NCBI RefSeq assembly: GCF_045679545.1
Contig: NZ_CP166194.1
Coordinates: forward strand, 744,001 to 808,000
Direction: 5' to 3'
From: Enterovibrio sp045679545
GTDB lineage: Bacteria > Pseudomonadota > Gammaproteobacteria > Enterobacterales > Vibrionaceae
DNA length: 64,000 nt
The position numbers were made by a program, and so were the translations under genes. The notes beneath the pieces are model-generated. The model searched no databases, was not told where the DNA came from, and saw nothing but the letters and a program-made list of their open reading frames with translations. Of the stretch, positions 18,480 to 26,516 are shown piece by piece (the first letter of the stretch is position 1; the number at the start of each line of letters is the position of its first letter).

Positions 18480-19481
18480 ATGAGAGATGTTATTAACACT
18501 CATTCGCGGGTACCAGCCAGTCGCAAGGTTTCCTCGGGTGGGCATTGTAAGGTTCCTATTGAGACGACCGACAGATATGTGGCTATCCAAGAGTCCAGTG
18601 CTAAGGATGCAAATGAACTTGGGTTTGTTGCTCGACTTTTGATACAGGCAACCATCCCCCACAGTAAACCAAAATCGAATGAATGGAGCCGTAAGAATGG
18701 AAATCTCACGGTGCACATGATGGCACCGTCGTCTGTCGGCTTGCCTTATGGTTGTTATGCTCGTTTGCTGTTGGTCTGGTTGACTACGCAGGCAATAAGA
18801 AACAAATCCAGGATGGATAAGGGAGTCATTACACAGCAAGAAGCATACAGGATCGAACTGGGGCACTCCCAGAGAGGTTTTATGGCAGAGCTTGGGTTGA
18901 TAGGAACTGGCGGTAAAGAGGGGTCTATCGGACGTTTGCGTGACCAGATGAACCGGCTTTTTAAAACCACAATCAGCGCCATTATTACCGAATATAGCGA
19001 GGAAGGTGGATATGTTACTCAGAATGACGCTGGAGCTAGGGTCACAGATTTTTGCCATATTTGGTGGAGCACAAACCAGCCTGAGCAAAATTCTTTGTGG
19101 GGAGCTTGGGTTGAGCTGTCTCCTAAGTTTTTTCAATTAATAACCGACAAGCCAGTGCCATTGGATATGCGAGTGTTGCGTTTAATTAAACGTTCTCCCA
19201 TAGCCTTGGATATCTATTGTTGGGCGACATATCGGGTCAGCTATTTGAAGAAGGCCACTGTCATCCCTTGGGGGGCTCTGATGGAGCAAATAGGTACTGG
19301 TTATCCTAATACTCGACAAGGTTCCAGAGACTTCAGAAAAAGGTTCCTTGATGGGCTGCAGAAGGTTCAATTTGCTTGGCCGGAGTTAAATGCATCACCC
19401 AGCGAAAGAGGGTTGCTTTTAAAGCCTTGTTCTCCTCAGGTGCCTAGATTGATGAAGCGAAAGGTTGAATATGAAATTTAA
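18480..19481 (+). CDS. repA: Plasmid replication initiator RepA
   Basis: A protein of 333 residues that resembles the plasmid RepA (RepA_C) family: an N-terminal region, VGLPYGCYARLLLVWLTTQA, an Arg-rich core (GRLRDQMNRLFKTTISA), then WVELSPKFFQLITDKPVPLDMRV split over a winged-helix domain with SPIALDIYCWATYR. An iteron-type origin follows directly downstream, which fits an initiator that binds iterons. Its presence in a chromosomal island shows plasmid ancestry. Start: the ATG at 18480; an upstream TTG is also in frame. Confidence 0.82.
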   Translation: MRDVINTHSRVPASRKVSSGGHCKVPIETTDRYVAIQESSAKDANELGFVARLLIQATIPHSKPKSNEWSRKNGNLTVHMMAPSSVGLPYGCYARLLLVWLTTQAIRNKSRMDKGVITQQEAYRIELGHSQRGFMAELGLIGTGGKEGSIGRLRDQMNRLFKTTISAIITEYSEEGGYVTQNDAGARVTDFCHIWWSTNQPEQNSLWGAWVELSPKFFQLITDKPVPLDMRVLRLIKRSPIALDIYCWATYRVSYLKKATVIPWGALMEQIGTGYPNTRQGSRDFRKRFLDGLQKVQFAWPELNASPSERGLLLKPCSPQVPRLMKRKVEYEI

Positions 19482-19541
19482 TCGATGGTTGCTATCGGGG
19501 GCAGGTGTTTTCGATGTTAGTAAGGCTGGGAATTTGGAAAG

Positions 19542-19760
19542 TTATCCACGCATGTTCTGTCCCGCTTTTGAGGTGAATTGTGCGCATGTTCTATCCCGGA
19601 GTACGCATGTTTTGTCCCGGAAGTGCGCATGTTCTGTCCCGCGGAGTGCTTATAAATTATTTAATAACATGAGGTTACAGAACCCTCCTGTAGTTCTTCC
19701 TGTAGTTATACCTATATAAAAATAAATTACCTGTAGTTGAGCGAGTGAAAATGTGGATAA
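19542..19760. other. Iteron-type plasmid replication origin (oriV)
   Basis: Four copies of a 16-base iteron, consensus CGCATGTTCTGTCCCG, lie at 19549-19564, 19583-19598, 19604-19619 and 19626-19641; the last three are spaced 21-22 bp, about two helix turns. A DnaA-box-like TTATCCAC at 19542 directly abuts the first. Three copies of CCTGTAGTT follow (19687, 19699, 19730) around an AT-rich stretch, and a perfect DnaA box in reverse orientation (TGTGGATAA) sits at 19752-19760. Position just after repA, iterons, AT-rich DNA and DnaA boxes are all expected of a RepA-type oriV. Confidence 0.85.
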
Positions 19761-19944
19761 CGGGCATTTTCTCTTGGCGTATAGAGGCTCGTTAATGCTT
19801 GGGACCGCGAATGGTGAAAGCTCCCAATAGCTCTTTAAAGGTCAGGTTTACACAGCATTAAACAGCTAAATGCGCAGAGATACCGACAAATACTTGAAGA
19901 ATCACAAAGGAGTACACAGCTTTCCTAGATAAATCCGTCGTTGA

Positions 19945-20051
19945 AATACCGGGCAGGATAGGTGAAGTAGGCCCACCAACAAGTTGATGGTTCCTACTTC
20001 ACTGTCACCTTATTCGCACTTCGTGCTCAACGGAATCTTGCTCTGCGAGGC
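19945..20051 (-). other. oriT: IncP/RP4-type origin of transfer (oriT)
   Basis: The sequence is recognisably the reverse complement of the RP4 oriT. It has the nic region CCGGGCAGGATAGGTGAAG (19949-19967), the inverted repeat GTGAAGTAGG ... CCTACTTCAC, then segments close to the RP4 flanking region (TTATTCGCACTTCGTGCTCA and CTCTGCGAGGC). By analogy the nick would be on the minus strand between the bases paired with 19954 and 19953 (TATCCTG^CCC). traJ starts 28 bp further on, as in RP4. Identification is from memory of RP4, not alignment. Confidence 0.88.
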
Positions 20052-20078
20052 AATCGGCTACCGCCGAAAGGAGAAAGC

Positions 20079-20471
20079 ATGACAGACAAAGTTACTCGAA
20101 AATCGAGCCCCCCTATCAAGGTCTATTGCCTGCCTTCGGAGAAGAGAAGTATCGAGCTACAGGCGAAGAAGGCGGGATTAAGTGCAGCTAAATACTTACG
20201 AGATGTAGGGCAGGGATATCTGATTACCAGCGTGGTGGACTTTCGTGCAGTGAGAGAGCTCGCACGCATTAATGGAGATTTGGGGCGACTTGGCGGACTG
20301 CTGAAGTTGTGGCTTTCAAATGATGCCCGTACTGCGCATTTTGACCACGCAACATTGCGAGCCGTACTGAATATGGTTGAGGAGAATCAGTTAGAGCTGT
20401 CATTAGCGATGGCGAATCTTGTTTCACCTCACGGAACTTTAGCGGCTAAATTTTCGAAGGCTAGAAGGTGA
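20079..20471 (+). CDS. traJ: Relaxosome protein TraJ (IncP type)
   Basis: A 130-residue protein with a ribbon-helix-helix-type N-terminus (PPIKVYCLPSEKRSIELQA, then GLSAAKYLRDVG) and a C-terminal helical part (INGDLGRLGGLLKLWLSND), the pattern of RP4 TraJ and MobC-like accessory proteins. TraJ binds the oriT inverted repeat and recruits the TraI relaxase. In RP4, traI follows in the same direction; here the next gene is trbJ, 6 bp on, so the relaxase gene is missing. Start ATG follows AAAGGAGAAAG. Confidence 0.88.
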   Translation: MTDKVTRKSSPPIKVYCLPSEKRSIELQAKKAGLSAAKYLRDVGQGYLITSVVDFRAVRELARINGDLGRLGGLLKLWLSNDARTAHFDHATLRAVLNMVEENQLELSLAMANLVSPHGTLAAKFSKARR

Positions 20472-20477
20472 CTCACT

Positions 20478-21254
20478 ATGAAAAAGGTATTCATTTTAGC
20501 GGCTAAAAAAATCGTACTATCGACATCTCTAATTCTTGCACCTATTTCGTCATCTTTTGGAGGCATCCCGGTAATTGATGGCACTAACCTCAGTCAAAAC
20601 ATTCTTAGCACGATTGAAGCCGTCGCTCAGACAGCAAAACAGATCCAGCAGTATCAAACCCAACTACAGCAGAACGAAAACATGCTGCAAAATACGTTAG
20701 CCCCAGCTGCATTTATCTGGGATCGTGCCAGTTACACCATGAACCAAATGGTGGAAGCGACGAATACGCTGAGGTATTACCAAAACCGACTTGGTAGCTT
20801 GGATGCCTACCTGAGCAAGTTTCACAACGTTTCTTATTACAGAAGTTCTCCCTGTTTTAATGGCTCGGGTGGTTGTACAGCAACAGAAAAATCCCTCATT
20901 GAAGAAACTCTCCTTCTATCTTCTCGCAGCCAACATGAAGCCAACCAAGCCGTGATTACAGGCGTTAGCTTACAGTTTGACTCGCTTGCAAGGGATGCCG
21001 AAAACCTTGAAAGCCTTCAACTCCAAGCTCAAGGTGCGGACGGACAATTGGCTGCTATTCAGTATGCGAATCAATTCGCCAGTAACCAGGCCAATCAGCT
21101 TCTGCAAATTCGGAGCTTGATGGCCGCCCAATACAATGCTGTGGCAACAAAGATGCAAGCTGACGCTGATAGGGATGCCAGGCAAGAGGCCGCCCGTGCA
21201 AAGCTGTTTGATTTTGGTTCGCCAACTGATCGCTCTCAAAATCGAGGTTTCTAG
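20478..21254 (+). CDS. trbJ: Conjugative transfer protein TrbJ
   Basis: A 258-residue exported protein: signal peptide (IVLSTSLILAPISSSFGG), then GIPVIDGTNLSQNILSTIEA and QIQQYQTQLQQNENMLQN, characteristic of P-type TrbJ (VirB5-like). It ends with a charged helix. TrbJ is a minor pilus-associated component of the T4SS and in RP4 also supports entry exclusion. Only trbJ, trbK-like and trbL remain of the trb operon. Confidence 0.9.
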   Translation: MKKVFILAAKKIVLSTSLILAPISSSFGGIPVIDGTNLSQNILSTIEAVAQTAKQIQQYQTQLQQNENMLQNTLAPAAFIWDRASYTMNQMVEATNTLRYYQNRLGSLDAYLSKFHNVSYYRSSPCFNGSGGCTATEKSLIEETLLLSSRSQHEANQAVITGVSLQFDSLARDAENLESLQLQAQGADGQLAAIQYANQFASNQANQLLQIRSLMAAQYNAVATKMQADADRDARQEAARAKLFDFGSPTDRSQNRGF

Positions 21255-21256
21255 CC

Positions 21257-21370
21257 ATGAAACGTTACCCGATACTTGTATCTAAGATTGGTTGCGTGTT
21301 CGCTGTGCTGATGAGCTTGGCTGGTTGTGAAGAACAGCCACAATCAACGGATGTCGATTGCAACAATTAA
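21257..21370 (+). CDS. trbK: TrbK-like small entry-exclusion lipoprotein
   Basis: A 37-residue lipoprotein that begins 2 bp after the trbJ stop. The signal peptide ends in the lipobox LAGC, followed by a short acidic tail (EEQPQSTDVDCNN). RP4 TrbK, also a small lipoprotein between trbJ and trbL, confers entry exclusion. The call is from position and type; this one is shorter than RP4 TrbK. Confidence 0.65.
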   Translation: MKRYPILVSKIGCVFAVLMSLAGCEEQPQSTDVDCNN

Positions 21371-21459
21371 GACAAAACCCAAGAGCAGAGCGAGACTAGA
21401 AGCTGTTTATGGGACATGGGTGAACCTACCGATAGAAGCAAAAACAGGGGGTTCTAACT

Positions 21460-22992
21460 ATGTGCAGCATACAATTGAGATTCTTGTTTCTTCTGGCACT
21501 GTCTTTCGTTCCTGGGGGCGCCCTCGCTGATATTTCGACCAACGGTGTGCTTGATGAGGTCGCCCATAGATTTTTGACCGAAAGTGCCTCTTGGGCAGAC
21601 GTCATCACGGATTATGCCACTTGGCTTTTTTGGACGCTTGGAACCATTTCCCTGGTATGGACTGGCGGAACATTGGTACTAAAACAAGCAGATATAAGGG
21701 AATTCTTCGCGGAATTTGTACGGTTCATCATCACGTTTGGTTTTTTCTTGTGGCTACTGCGCAATGGCCCTGCAATGGCGAACTCTGTCATTGATTCGCT
21801 AAGGATGATTGGTGCTGAAGCCGGAGGGTTGCCAAGAGAACTGACACCCTCAGAACCCATCAGCATTGCGTTCGACATCATTATTAAAGCCGCTGAAGCG
21901 TACAGCTTTGCAAGCCCTATCGATAACCTTTCTATTTTCCTCATCACTTTAGCCATTCTTGCTTGCATGGCAGTGGTGGCTGCGAACGTCTTACTGGCTT
22001 TGATTTCGGCCTGGATTCTCATTTACGCAGGTGTTTTTGTCCTTGGTTTTGGCGGTTCTAAGTGGACATCAGACATTGCTATTAACTACTTCAAAACCGT
22101 TCTCGCGGTTGCCTTGAAGCTGATGACAATGACGCTGTTGATAGGTATCGCCACATCAATAATGGATGGTTTTTATGCCGAACTATCCAATGACGCCCCC
22201 ATGGACGAGCTGCTGGTCATTTTTGTTGTCTCTTTGGTGTTATTGCTCCTCATTCACTCCATTCCAAATGTTGTAGCTGGGCTTATTCCCCATGGTGGTT
22301 CTGCGGTAAATGCAGGGAGTTTTAGTGCCGGTTCATTTATTGGCGGAGCGTTGGCTGGCGGCTCTATGGTAACGGGCGTTGCAGCGGGAGCAGCTATGAG
22401 TGCAATGGGCGGTGCTTCGGCTATTCATGCTGCATTTAAAAGCGCACAGTCAGCGGCTTCTCAAGGCAATACGGCGAGTTTCGATGCTGGAAGCTCATCC
22501 GATGGAATGGAACAGTCGGAATCTTCCGGTTCGGCATTCGCCGAGGCGTCAGGAAGCTCAGCAGCCGGAGGGTTATCACGAGCAGGACAAATCGCTTTAG
22601 GTACGGCAGGAAATCTAGTTAAAGGCATGGGATCAATGGCCAAGAGTAGCGTGTCCGGGACGACGGGTGGCCGACTAGCAGATGCAATTAGAAGTAACTC
22701 AGCTCAGCGTAATAGTGATGTAGCCGGCTCTTTAAATGACATTCATGCAGGTGACGAATTCGAAGGAAACAGCATCGGTGAAGCGAGCTGGGTCGACCAG
22801 TCAGGTGGTTTTGATTCCCTTTCACCTCAGCAACAAGAGGATGCAAGAGAAGCCCACGGTCAGTGGCAGGCCAGCAACCCCACTCAACACACATCAGACC
22901 TACGAAGCTTTGTTTCACGTTCTCAGGAGCGGCAAAGAGAACGTAACGAAGAGATTGCCAGCTTTGTTAATCAAGCGCACGTAACCGAGTGA
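21460..22992 (+). CDS. trbL: Conjugative transfer protein TrbL
   Basis: A 510-residue polytopic protein of the TrbL/VirB6 family. After a signal-like N-terminus (LRFLFLLALSFVPGGALA) come at least five hydrophobic helices up to about residue 275, then a Gly/Ala/Ser-rich region (GSAVNAGSFSAGSFIGGALA) and a hydrophilic C-terminus. It would form the inner-membrane channel of a P-type T4SS. With no ATPases or core complex left in the island it has no partners here. Confidence 0.9.
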   Translation: MCSIQLRFLFLLALSFVPGGALADISTNGVLDEVAHRFLTESASWADVITDYATWLFWTLGTISLVWTGGTLVLKQADIREFFAEFVRFIITFGFFLWLLRNGPAMANSVIDSLRMIGAEAGGLPRELTPSEPISIAFDIIIKAAEAYSFASPIDNLSIFLITLAILACMAVVAANVLLALISAWILIYAGVFVLGFGGSKWTSDIAINYFKTVLAVALKLMTMTLLIGIATSIMDGFYAELSNDAPMDELLVIFVVSLVLLLLIHSIPNVVAGLIPHGGSAVNAGSFSAGSFIGGALAGGSMVTGVAAGAAMSAMGGASAIHAAFKSAQSAASQGNTASFDAGSSSDGMEQSESSGSAFAEASGSSAAGGLSRAGQIALGTAGNLVKGMGSMAKSSVSGTTGGRLADAIRSNSAQRNSDVAGSLNDIHAGDEFEGNSIGEASWVDQSGGFDSLSPQQQEDAREAHGQWQASNPTQHTSDLRSFVSRSQERQRERNEEIASFVNQAHVTE

Positions 22993-23002
22993 TAAGGAGT
23001 AG

Positions 23003-23263
23003 ATGATTATGTTCCTGAACTTCCCACCTCAAAATATCTTTGATTTCATTAATTTTTTCATTTTGATGTTCTTTGTAATGCTCGCGTTTTATCTGTTGGG
23101 GCAATGGCTCCACTCCGTATTTGATAAAAGCAAGCTAGAAGGACTTGCTAACAAGCTCACTGGCTATGGAGACGCAATTGCAGACAAGTCATACAAGGAC
23201 ATGAAACAACTAATCAAGATGGTCAGAAAAGTCAGTTATCGGGCATTTGACAAAGACAAGTAA
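23003..23263 (+). CDS. Small membrane protein downstream of trbL, unrecognised
   Basis: An 86-residue protein with one long hydrophobic helix (FDFINFFILMFFVMLAFYLL) and a Lys-rich cytoplasmic tail. It begins 10 bp after trbL after AAGGAG, so it is part of the same transcript. I do not recognise it; it is not TrbM by size or content. A perfect hairpin follows directly and closes the unit. Confidence 0.6.
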   Translation: MIMFLNFPPQNIFDFINFFILMFFVMLAFYLLGQWLHSVFDKSKLEGLANKLTGYGDAIADKSYKDMKQLIKMVRKVSYRAFDKDK

Positions 23264-23271
23264 GTAAAAGT

Positions 23272-23299
23272 GCAGGCCGATGTTGCAGCATCGGCCTGC
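23272..23299 (+). terminator. Hairpin closing the trb unit
   Basis: Perfect 11-bp stem GCAGGCCGATG / CATCGGCCTGC with a 6-base loop, 8 bp past the preceding stop. No T-run follows. Confidence 0.6.
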
Positions 23300-23332
23300 G
23301 ATACCACGTAACACCTAATCAGGAGGTGAAAC

Positions 23333-23557
23333 ATGACAACGGCGACTATTACAGAAATCCGTACCGCGATCCATCACGCAGCGACTCAGCTTGCAGGCCT
23401 TCCTTACGTTGACCAGAAATCAGCAATAGAACTTAGTGAGGTAACAGAATCTATCGTCAACATGTGCACGGTGCTGCGCTATCAGGCCGAGTCAGGGACG
23501 TTGAACCCAACAGACTTTAAGCTGGCGAAAAGCATCATAGAGCGGGCTTTAAAGTGA
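23333..23557 (+). CDS. Small soluble protein, unrecognised
   Basis: A 74-residue, probably all-helical protein (TATITEIRTAIHHAATQLAG; ELSEVTESIVNMC). An excellent ribosome site (AGGAGGTGAAAC) precedes the ATG, which is the main reason to accept it. It stands alone between two hairpins, the second being GAGGCAGC / GCTGCCTC at 23572-23591. Function unknown. Confidence 0.55.
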   Translation: MTTATITEIRTAIHHAATQLAGLPYVDQKSAIELSEVTESIVNMCTVLRYQAESGTLNPTDFKLAKSIIERALK

Positions 23558-23782
23558 CATGTATACGACCAGAGGCAGCATTGGCTGCCTCATTGATTCT
23601 ATGATGTGTACGACATTCATCAACGTTCACACTACGCACTGCCATAACCATCTGTGAGTCGTCACGCAGGCTCCATAACCTTTCTCTCATGAAGTTTAAA
23701 TAGTGAGTTAATTTAAAGGCTATCGACTGAAGAAATGCACTTCAAAAACCAGCGGTTATCTATAACAGTTGAGAGTAAAAAT

Positions 23783-25111
23783 ATGCATCAGCCACTTATG
23801 ACGACAGCCATTGGGCCACTGGGAAATAACCACATAGTTACAATAAAAGATGTGCAAAGTGGGCTCGGTTGCAACTGTAGCTGTGCAGATTGCGGAACGC
23901 CTTTGGTTGCCAAAAAAGGTGAAAAGAAAGCGCATCACTTCGCTCATGCCCCCAATATCGAAACGGCGCAAAACTGCGAGTGGTCACCAGAAACTGATAT
24001 TCACTTAATGGCGAAATACATCATCGCGAAGGATAAGAAAGTGCTGCTTCCAATCGGCACTATCGAACCTATTCTTCGATGGTTTGAGCTGGACTCTGTT
24101 GTATTGGAAACTCGGGAGGGCACCAGAATTCCAGATGTTATTGCCATATGTGAAGGGGAGAAGCTTCTGATTGAGATAGCTGTTACCCACTATTGTGACA
24201 AACAAAAAATCTCTGAACTCAAAGCTCAAAAGCTCAATTGTATCGAGATCGCTATCGATACATATCTCCTTCCTGAAGATGGATTGGTAACCGAAGATTG
24301 GGCTCGAAATGTCTTGGAAGATGCTAGTTCGAAATGGCTTTCTTTGTTTTGTTCTGGCGTTTTTGGCGTTCTATGTCATCGAGCAGATGCGGAAAAGCTT
24401 ATGGCAATAAAAAGTGAGTATATAGGCATTAAACCTTCCATTGATTCGCTGAGGATACAGAAAAGAGAGCTATCCGCTCACGTTTTTCAAATTGAAAAGA
24501 AAATTGAAACGCTTTCATCAGAAAGTGCTGAAATTCAGCAAAGAAACAAAAATGCCAGAGAAAAGTACCATAAGCTAAGAGCAGAAATTCACGCAGGCCA
24601 GGACGTGATCAATATGATCAAAAACCATAGCGCAGTGATCGATCAAAAGCAGCAAGATGCATGGCGTGAGTTGGATCATTGGAAGCGAAATGCATTAAAC
24701 GAAATCAATTTGAAAGCAGAGAATGAGCGTGCCGCGATCGTTCGAGAGCGAGAGGCGTTTTCTCAGGAGGTGGCAATCGCAAATCACAAGATGTACGAGA
24801 GAGAAGCCAAACTCAGACAAGCCGACAGCATGCTAAAGGAGGCAGAGGAGAAATTGTCAGCTGCCAACTTGAGAGGCAAGGAACTCGATTCTCGCACGAC
24901 AAGAATAGAAGCATTAGAAGCAGAGCTGGAAAATACTATATCAAGCCGAGCTAATGAGGTCGCACAAACTCGATATAACGCCCTTTGCTATGAAAAGGAT
25001 AGCTATCTAAAGAGGCTTCTCCGGCAAATAGATGAAGCTAAAAAGGATGGGCAGGAAGCGAAGCGTAAGTACAGCTCATTCAGCTATAAAGCTCAAAAGC
25101 TCAAGCTTTAA
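23783..25111 (+). CDS. CoiA-like nuclease-domain protein with coiled coil
   Basis: About 442 residues. The N-terminus has a Cys cluster (CNCSCADCGTPL, Cys 30/32/34/37) followed by HHFAHAP, as in the CoiA competence family. Next comes a predicted PD-(D/E)xK-type domain with RIPDVIA (about 115-121) and LLIEIAVTH (about 128-136). From about residue 210 to the end the protein is a long charged coiled coil. CoiA-like proteins occur in many mobile islands; their role there is unclear. The ATG at 23783 has GAGAG upstream; an earlier in-frame ATG at 23735 is possible. Confidence 0.75.
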   Translation: MHQPLMTTAIGPLGNNHIVTIKDVQSGLGCNCSCADCGTPLVAKKGEKKAHHFAHAPNIETAQNCEWSPETDIHLMAKYIIAKDKKVLLPIGTIEPILRWFELDSVVLETREGTRIPDVIAICEGEKLLIEIAVTHYCDKQKISELKAQKLNCIEIAIDTYLLPEDGLVTEDWARNVLEDASSKWLSLFCSGVFGVLCHRADAEKLMAIKSEYIGIKPSIDSLRIQKRELSAHVFQIEKKIETLSSESAEIQQRNKNAREKYHKLRAEIHAGQDVINMIKNHSAVIDQKQQDAWRELDHWKRNALNEINLKAENERAAIVREREAFSQEVAIANHKMYEREAKLRQADSMLKEAEEKLSAANLRGKELDSRTTRIEALEAELENTISSRANEVAQTRYNALCYEKDSYLKRLLRQIDEAKKDGQEAKRKYSSFSYKAQKLKL

Positions 25112-25153
25112 GGGGCAAGATATCAACTAGAGAGATGTTGAAAGGATTTGGCT

Positions 25154-25513
25154 ATGTTTAAGGTGATTACCGACAAAGATCTCGTTAAGGACATTTTTCA
25201 ATCGTTTGCATACTTCGTTTTCATTGCAGGTTTGATCAAACTGTCTTTCCCAGTGGCGAGAGAAGATCCATTGTTTTACGGAACTATAATTGGCATCACG
25301 ATAGGTATTTTATTTGTAGCTGCAGCAGTTTTCGCGATGCTTCATGTGGTCCCAGGTATCGTCGAAAAATACTACGCTGAGTTCAGAGCATCAAAGGTAG
25401 AAGAAGGTAGCAAAGATAAACGCGGATATCTTCTCTTCGGCGCTCTATGCTTTCCCTACCTGATCATCGGTTTGGCGATTGTTCATTTAGGCTACCATCA
25501 GATGACTCTATGA
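25154..25513 (+). CDS. Small three-helix membrane protein, unrecognised
   Basis: A 119-residue protein with three hydrophobic helices (SFAYFVFIAGLIKLSF; TIIGITIGILFVAAAVFAML; LLFGALCFPYLIIGLAIV) and a charged loop between the last two. It starts 42 bp after the CoiA-like gene after AAAGGA, so the two are likely cotranscribed. No family recognised. Confidence 0.6.
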   Translation: MFKVITDKDLVKDIFQSFAYFVFIAGLIKLSFPVAREDPLFYGTIIGITIGILFVAAAVFAMLHVVPGIVEKYYAEFRASKVEEGSKDKRGYLLFGALCFPYLIIGLAIVHLGYHQMTL

Positions 25514-25708
25514 AGCCCTTTCGATATTAGTGGCATTTAGGTCACCTTAATAATAGTGAAGGCTCCCGCGATTCTTCTAACCCCAATATCGCTTCGATTA
25601 ATGGAGCACTGAGAAGGTATCTTCAGATTTAAAACATGGGGTTAAGTGGAGTTTTGCTGTCAAGTTGAGACAAGTGCTCGTTAAACACAGCTTCTCATCC
25701 TACTGTCA

Positions 25709-25762
25709 ACTTTGGACACACGTTGGGTGTTTTTGTCCAAAGTCGACTGGCAGCTTTGGACA
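25709..25762. promoter_or_regulatory. Repeated TTTGGACA operator upstream of the AbiE genes
   Basis: ACTTTGGACA at 25709-25718 and its exact inverse TGTCCAAAGT at 25734-25743 are followed by CTTTGGACA at 25754-25762. The cluster lies 67 bp or more upstream of the antitoxin start. AbiEi antitoxins are known to repress their own promoters through inverted repeats, so this is the likely operator. Confidence 0.65.
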
Positions 25763-25828
25763 AGGTGTGGCATATTTATACGAAATCAGCCACTGTTAAT
25801 TGATTTCACATTTAGAGTCGGAGAATTA

Positions 25829-26503
25829 ATGACCCAACAATCTGTCGCGAGTAAGAAGGTATCCCACAACATCTCGCAGATGGTGACTAGTTATGTCAGC
25901 CACCTGCACTTGGGGAAGCCGTTTACGCTGGATCAGGTTGCGAGCAAATACAGCCTCTCCCACGATGAACGTCAAACCGCCAGCAAGGCATTGCAACGAT
26001 TAGTGAGCACTAAGAAAATCGCTCGTTTGACTAATGGTACTTATTACCGTCCTAAAGTTTCCCGTTTCGGCCCTTTGCCGCTTGAGACTGCAGAAGTCGT
26101 AAAAGTCGTTACCCGCTCAAAAAAGGCCACGGTTGTTCCTGCGGGTGCTGCAGCGGTCAACCAACTCGGTTTAGACACCCAGTTGCCGATGGTGTCGAGC
26201 TATTACGTGTCAGTCAGAACGCGTTGCCAATTGGCCCAAAAGTCAGTGAAATTTGAGTACAAGGAATCACTCCACTACTTTGTGGACCATTTCAAAGTGG
26301 CAGACAAAGACGTCAAGAACACGGCCTTGTTGATGTGGAGTGCCCTGTCATATTTGAATTTGCATGGTTCAGAACTGTACGCAACGAAACTGACCCAAAA
26401 GTTCAACGAATCGTTTGATAAGCATTCGAAGAAGAAATTTTTTGAAGCGCTACCTCGCTCCATGCATTGGGCAAAGGATTTCTTCCAAGCCAGCACTCAC
26501 TAG
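25829..26503 (+). CDS. abiEi: AbiEi-type antitoxin (type IV toxin-antitoxin)
   Basis: A 224-residue protein with an N-terminal winged helix-turn-helix (KPFTLDQVASKYSLSHDERQ; ALQRLVSTKKIARLTNGTYY) and a C-terminal domain containing VVPAGAAAVNQLGLDTQLP, typical of the DUF6088/AbiEi group. It autoregulates the pair and counteracts the nucleotidyltransferase toxin. The chosen ATG follows CGGAG; an upstream extension from a TTG is unlikely. The toxin gene begins 13 bp downstream. Confidence 0.85.
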   Translation: MTQQSVASKKVSHNISQMVTSYVSHLHLGKPFTLDQVASKYSLSHDERQTASKALQRLVSTKKIARLTNGTYYRPKVSRFGPLPLETAEVVKVVTRSKKATVVPAGAAAVNQLGLDTQLPMVSSYYVSVRTRCQLAQKSVKFEYKESLHYFVDHFKVADKDVKNTALLMWSALSYLNLHGSELYATKLTQKFNESFDKHSKKKFFEALPRSMHWAKDFFQASTH

Positions 26504-26516
26504 GACACATAAGTAA

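Noticed and set aside
19465..19719. 84-codon plus-strand frame overlapping the repA end and running through the iterons
   Set aside because: Its protein repeats the iteron sequence (HVLSRSTHVLSRK), which is what translation of iterons gives; no family content.
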